DNA of 64,000 nt from Diadema setosum. Lineage: Eukaryota; Echinodermata; Echinoidea; Diadematoida; Diadematidae. The notes beneath the pieces were generated by a model. It was not told the DNA's origin and searched no databases. It saw nothing but the letters and a program-made list of their open reading frames with translations. Below, piece by piece: positions 63,021 to 64,000 of the stretch. The stretch lies in assembly GCA_033980235.1 (NCBI GenBank), contig CM067062.1, positions 19,436,301 to 19,500,300 of the forward strand. Reading direction: 5' to 3'. Position 1 is the stretch's first letter. Each line of letters opens with the position of its first letter. The translations under genes were made by a program, and so were the position numbers.

Positions 63021-64000
63021 CCATTGCCGATGGCTTCTCCCCAAATTCTAAGGTTCATCGTGTGTCATCCCATTGCATGTGTGTTTGTCAGCTCTCTGTC
63101 GAAAATGAATGAAATGATGGAGCCCCAATTCAGACCCCAGACAAATCCATCTCACTTAGACTCCCGCGACAGTCGTAAGCTTTGAGTTATTTCCCGAGGA
63201 TACCTCTCTGGAGTGTGTGTATTTCTGGCATTGTCGTTTTCTCTCGAGACATCAAGGAGTGGTAGTAAATTTTCTTGTTTATAGAAGCCCTCTTGGGGCA
63301 TATTCTTAACAATTTCTTTGAAATATCTTCCAGACGGCACTGAAAGTCCCGTCGTTTTGTGCGCATCCCATGGCATTGGGTATTTAGATCTTTGATCTCG
63401 CATGCCTGTGCAGTGCGAGCTAACAAGAGTTGAGCAAACCGAATGTGGCTATGTGTTCTGCAAATGTCGTGTGGTTAAATGGGTGGCAAACCGCGAATGC
63501 ACCAGACGCCGCTGCATTCAGTTCAATTTCAATCTAGATAAGTTTTATCTTTTTATTCGTTGTATTTCTGCATTTTCCAAGAAAATCATCCATAATTGTA
63601 CATGTAGAGTGTATTCCACAAGAATAAGGTACGATAGTTTGCGAGAAGCGTTGTTAATCATAAACACCATCACGTCTAGCCAACGATGAAGAAACCGTCA
63701 TCAAATTTCACTTATTATGCATTTTGGTCAATTATGACTCTGATTTTTGAGTGAATTGCTTCTCATTATGCAGCGACGAAACCCAGATACGACCATCAAT
63801 CAAGGGACAAAAATATCCACGTGAAGATGGAAAGATTTTTTTATCTTTTAATTTTAGCACAGAATATAAATTTAAATGGTTTGTAAATGAATGGACTTGA
63901 ACATCTCTTTTTTTTTTTTAAATCAAAATCCCGAGAGACACTCTGGCGCAGGATGTTGCCTTTCGATATCCAACGATTTCGATACATCTAGGACATACTT

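Larger units (their letters stand above)
59697..64000. other. P2X intron 1 or upstream DNA; exon 1 not found
   Basis: Exon 1 should encode the cytoplasmic N-terminus, with its Thr-Pro-Lys-like motif, and the first half of TM1. No minus-strand frame with those features and a suitable donor was found here, so it probably lies beyond 64000. The stretch holds a TTAA-flanked element, a CAGAGACTC element and a TG/CG microsatellite. Frames at 63152-63426 (minus) and 63402-63689 (plus) show no known motif. Confidence 0.6.

Noticed and set aside
62894..63185. Cys/Val-rich frames
   Set aside because: Produced by the TG/CG microsatellite.

Overview
This window is animal nuclear DNA: AT-rich, gene-poor, full of microsatellites and short inverted-repeat transposons, and its only clear gene is split by long introns. 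The encoded protein and the repeat families (TTAA- and TA-flanked MITEs, an L2/CR1-type LINE tail, fold-back elements) fit a marine invertebrate deuterostome. An echinoderm such as a sea urchin is the best guess, but the sequence alone does not prove the species.

The main content is one minus-strand gene for a P2X receptor, an ATP-gated cation channel. Eight coding exons were placed to the base between 59696 and 19069 by matching splice sites, reading phase and protein motifs. They join without a break into 317 codons, covering the second half of TM1, the whole ectodomain with all ten conserved cysteines, the ATP-binding residues and most of TM2. The exon layout is that of vertebrate P2RX genes (exons 2 to 10), except that exons 9 and 10 are one exon here. 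Intron 4 is about 22.8 kb and intron 5 about 9.2 kb. Exon 1 was not found in 59697-64000 and probably lies beyond the right edge. The exon(s) for the end of TM2 and the cytoplasmic tail were not found in 101-19068.

At the extreme left edge (100 to 1, minus strand) is a short open frame that starts with ATG, follows an in-frame stop, and encodes a typical signal peptide. It is probably the first coding exon of a secreted or membrane protein that continues out of the window.

The rest is intron or intergenic DNA. At least twelve inverted-repeat elements are visible: a hairpin with a hammerhead-like core inside an (AT)n tract (3.3 kb), an L2-tail hairpin (7.2 kb), a GGGCCCTG element (17.7 kb), a TA-flanked element (26.2 kb), another at 34.9 kb, TTAA-flanked elements at 44.4, 50.0 and 60.7 kb, a GC-rich palindromic cluster at 48.2 kb, elements at 54.9 and 58.7 kb, and a CAGAGACTC element at 62.6 kb. 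A family built of TTCGTTAATCCGAA-like units is present three times (13.8, 39.2, 43.6 kb). No convincing RNA gene, CRISPR array or bacterial feature was seen. Most of the longer open frames are chance, repeat-driven or low-complexity frames. I saw no new multi-gene system.
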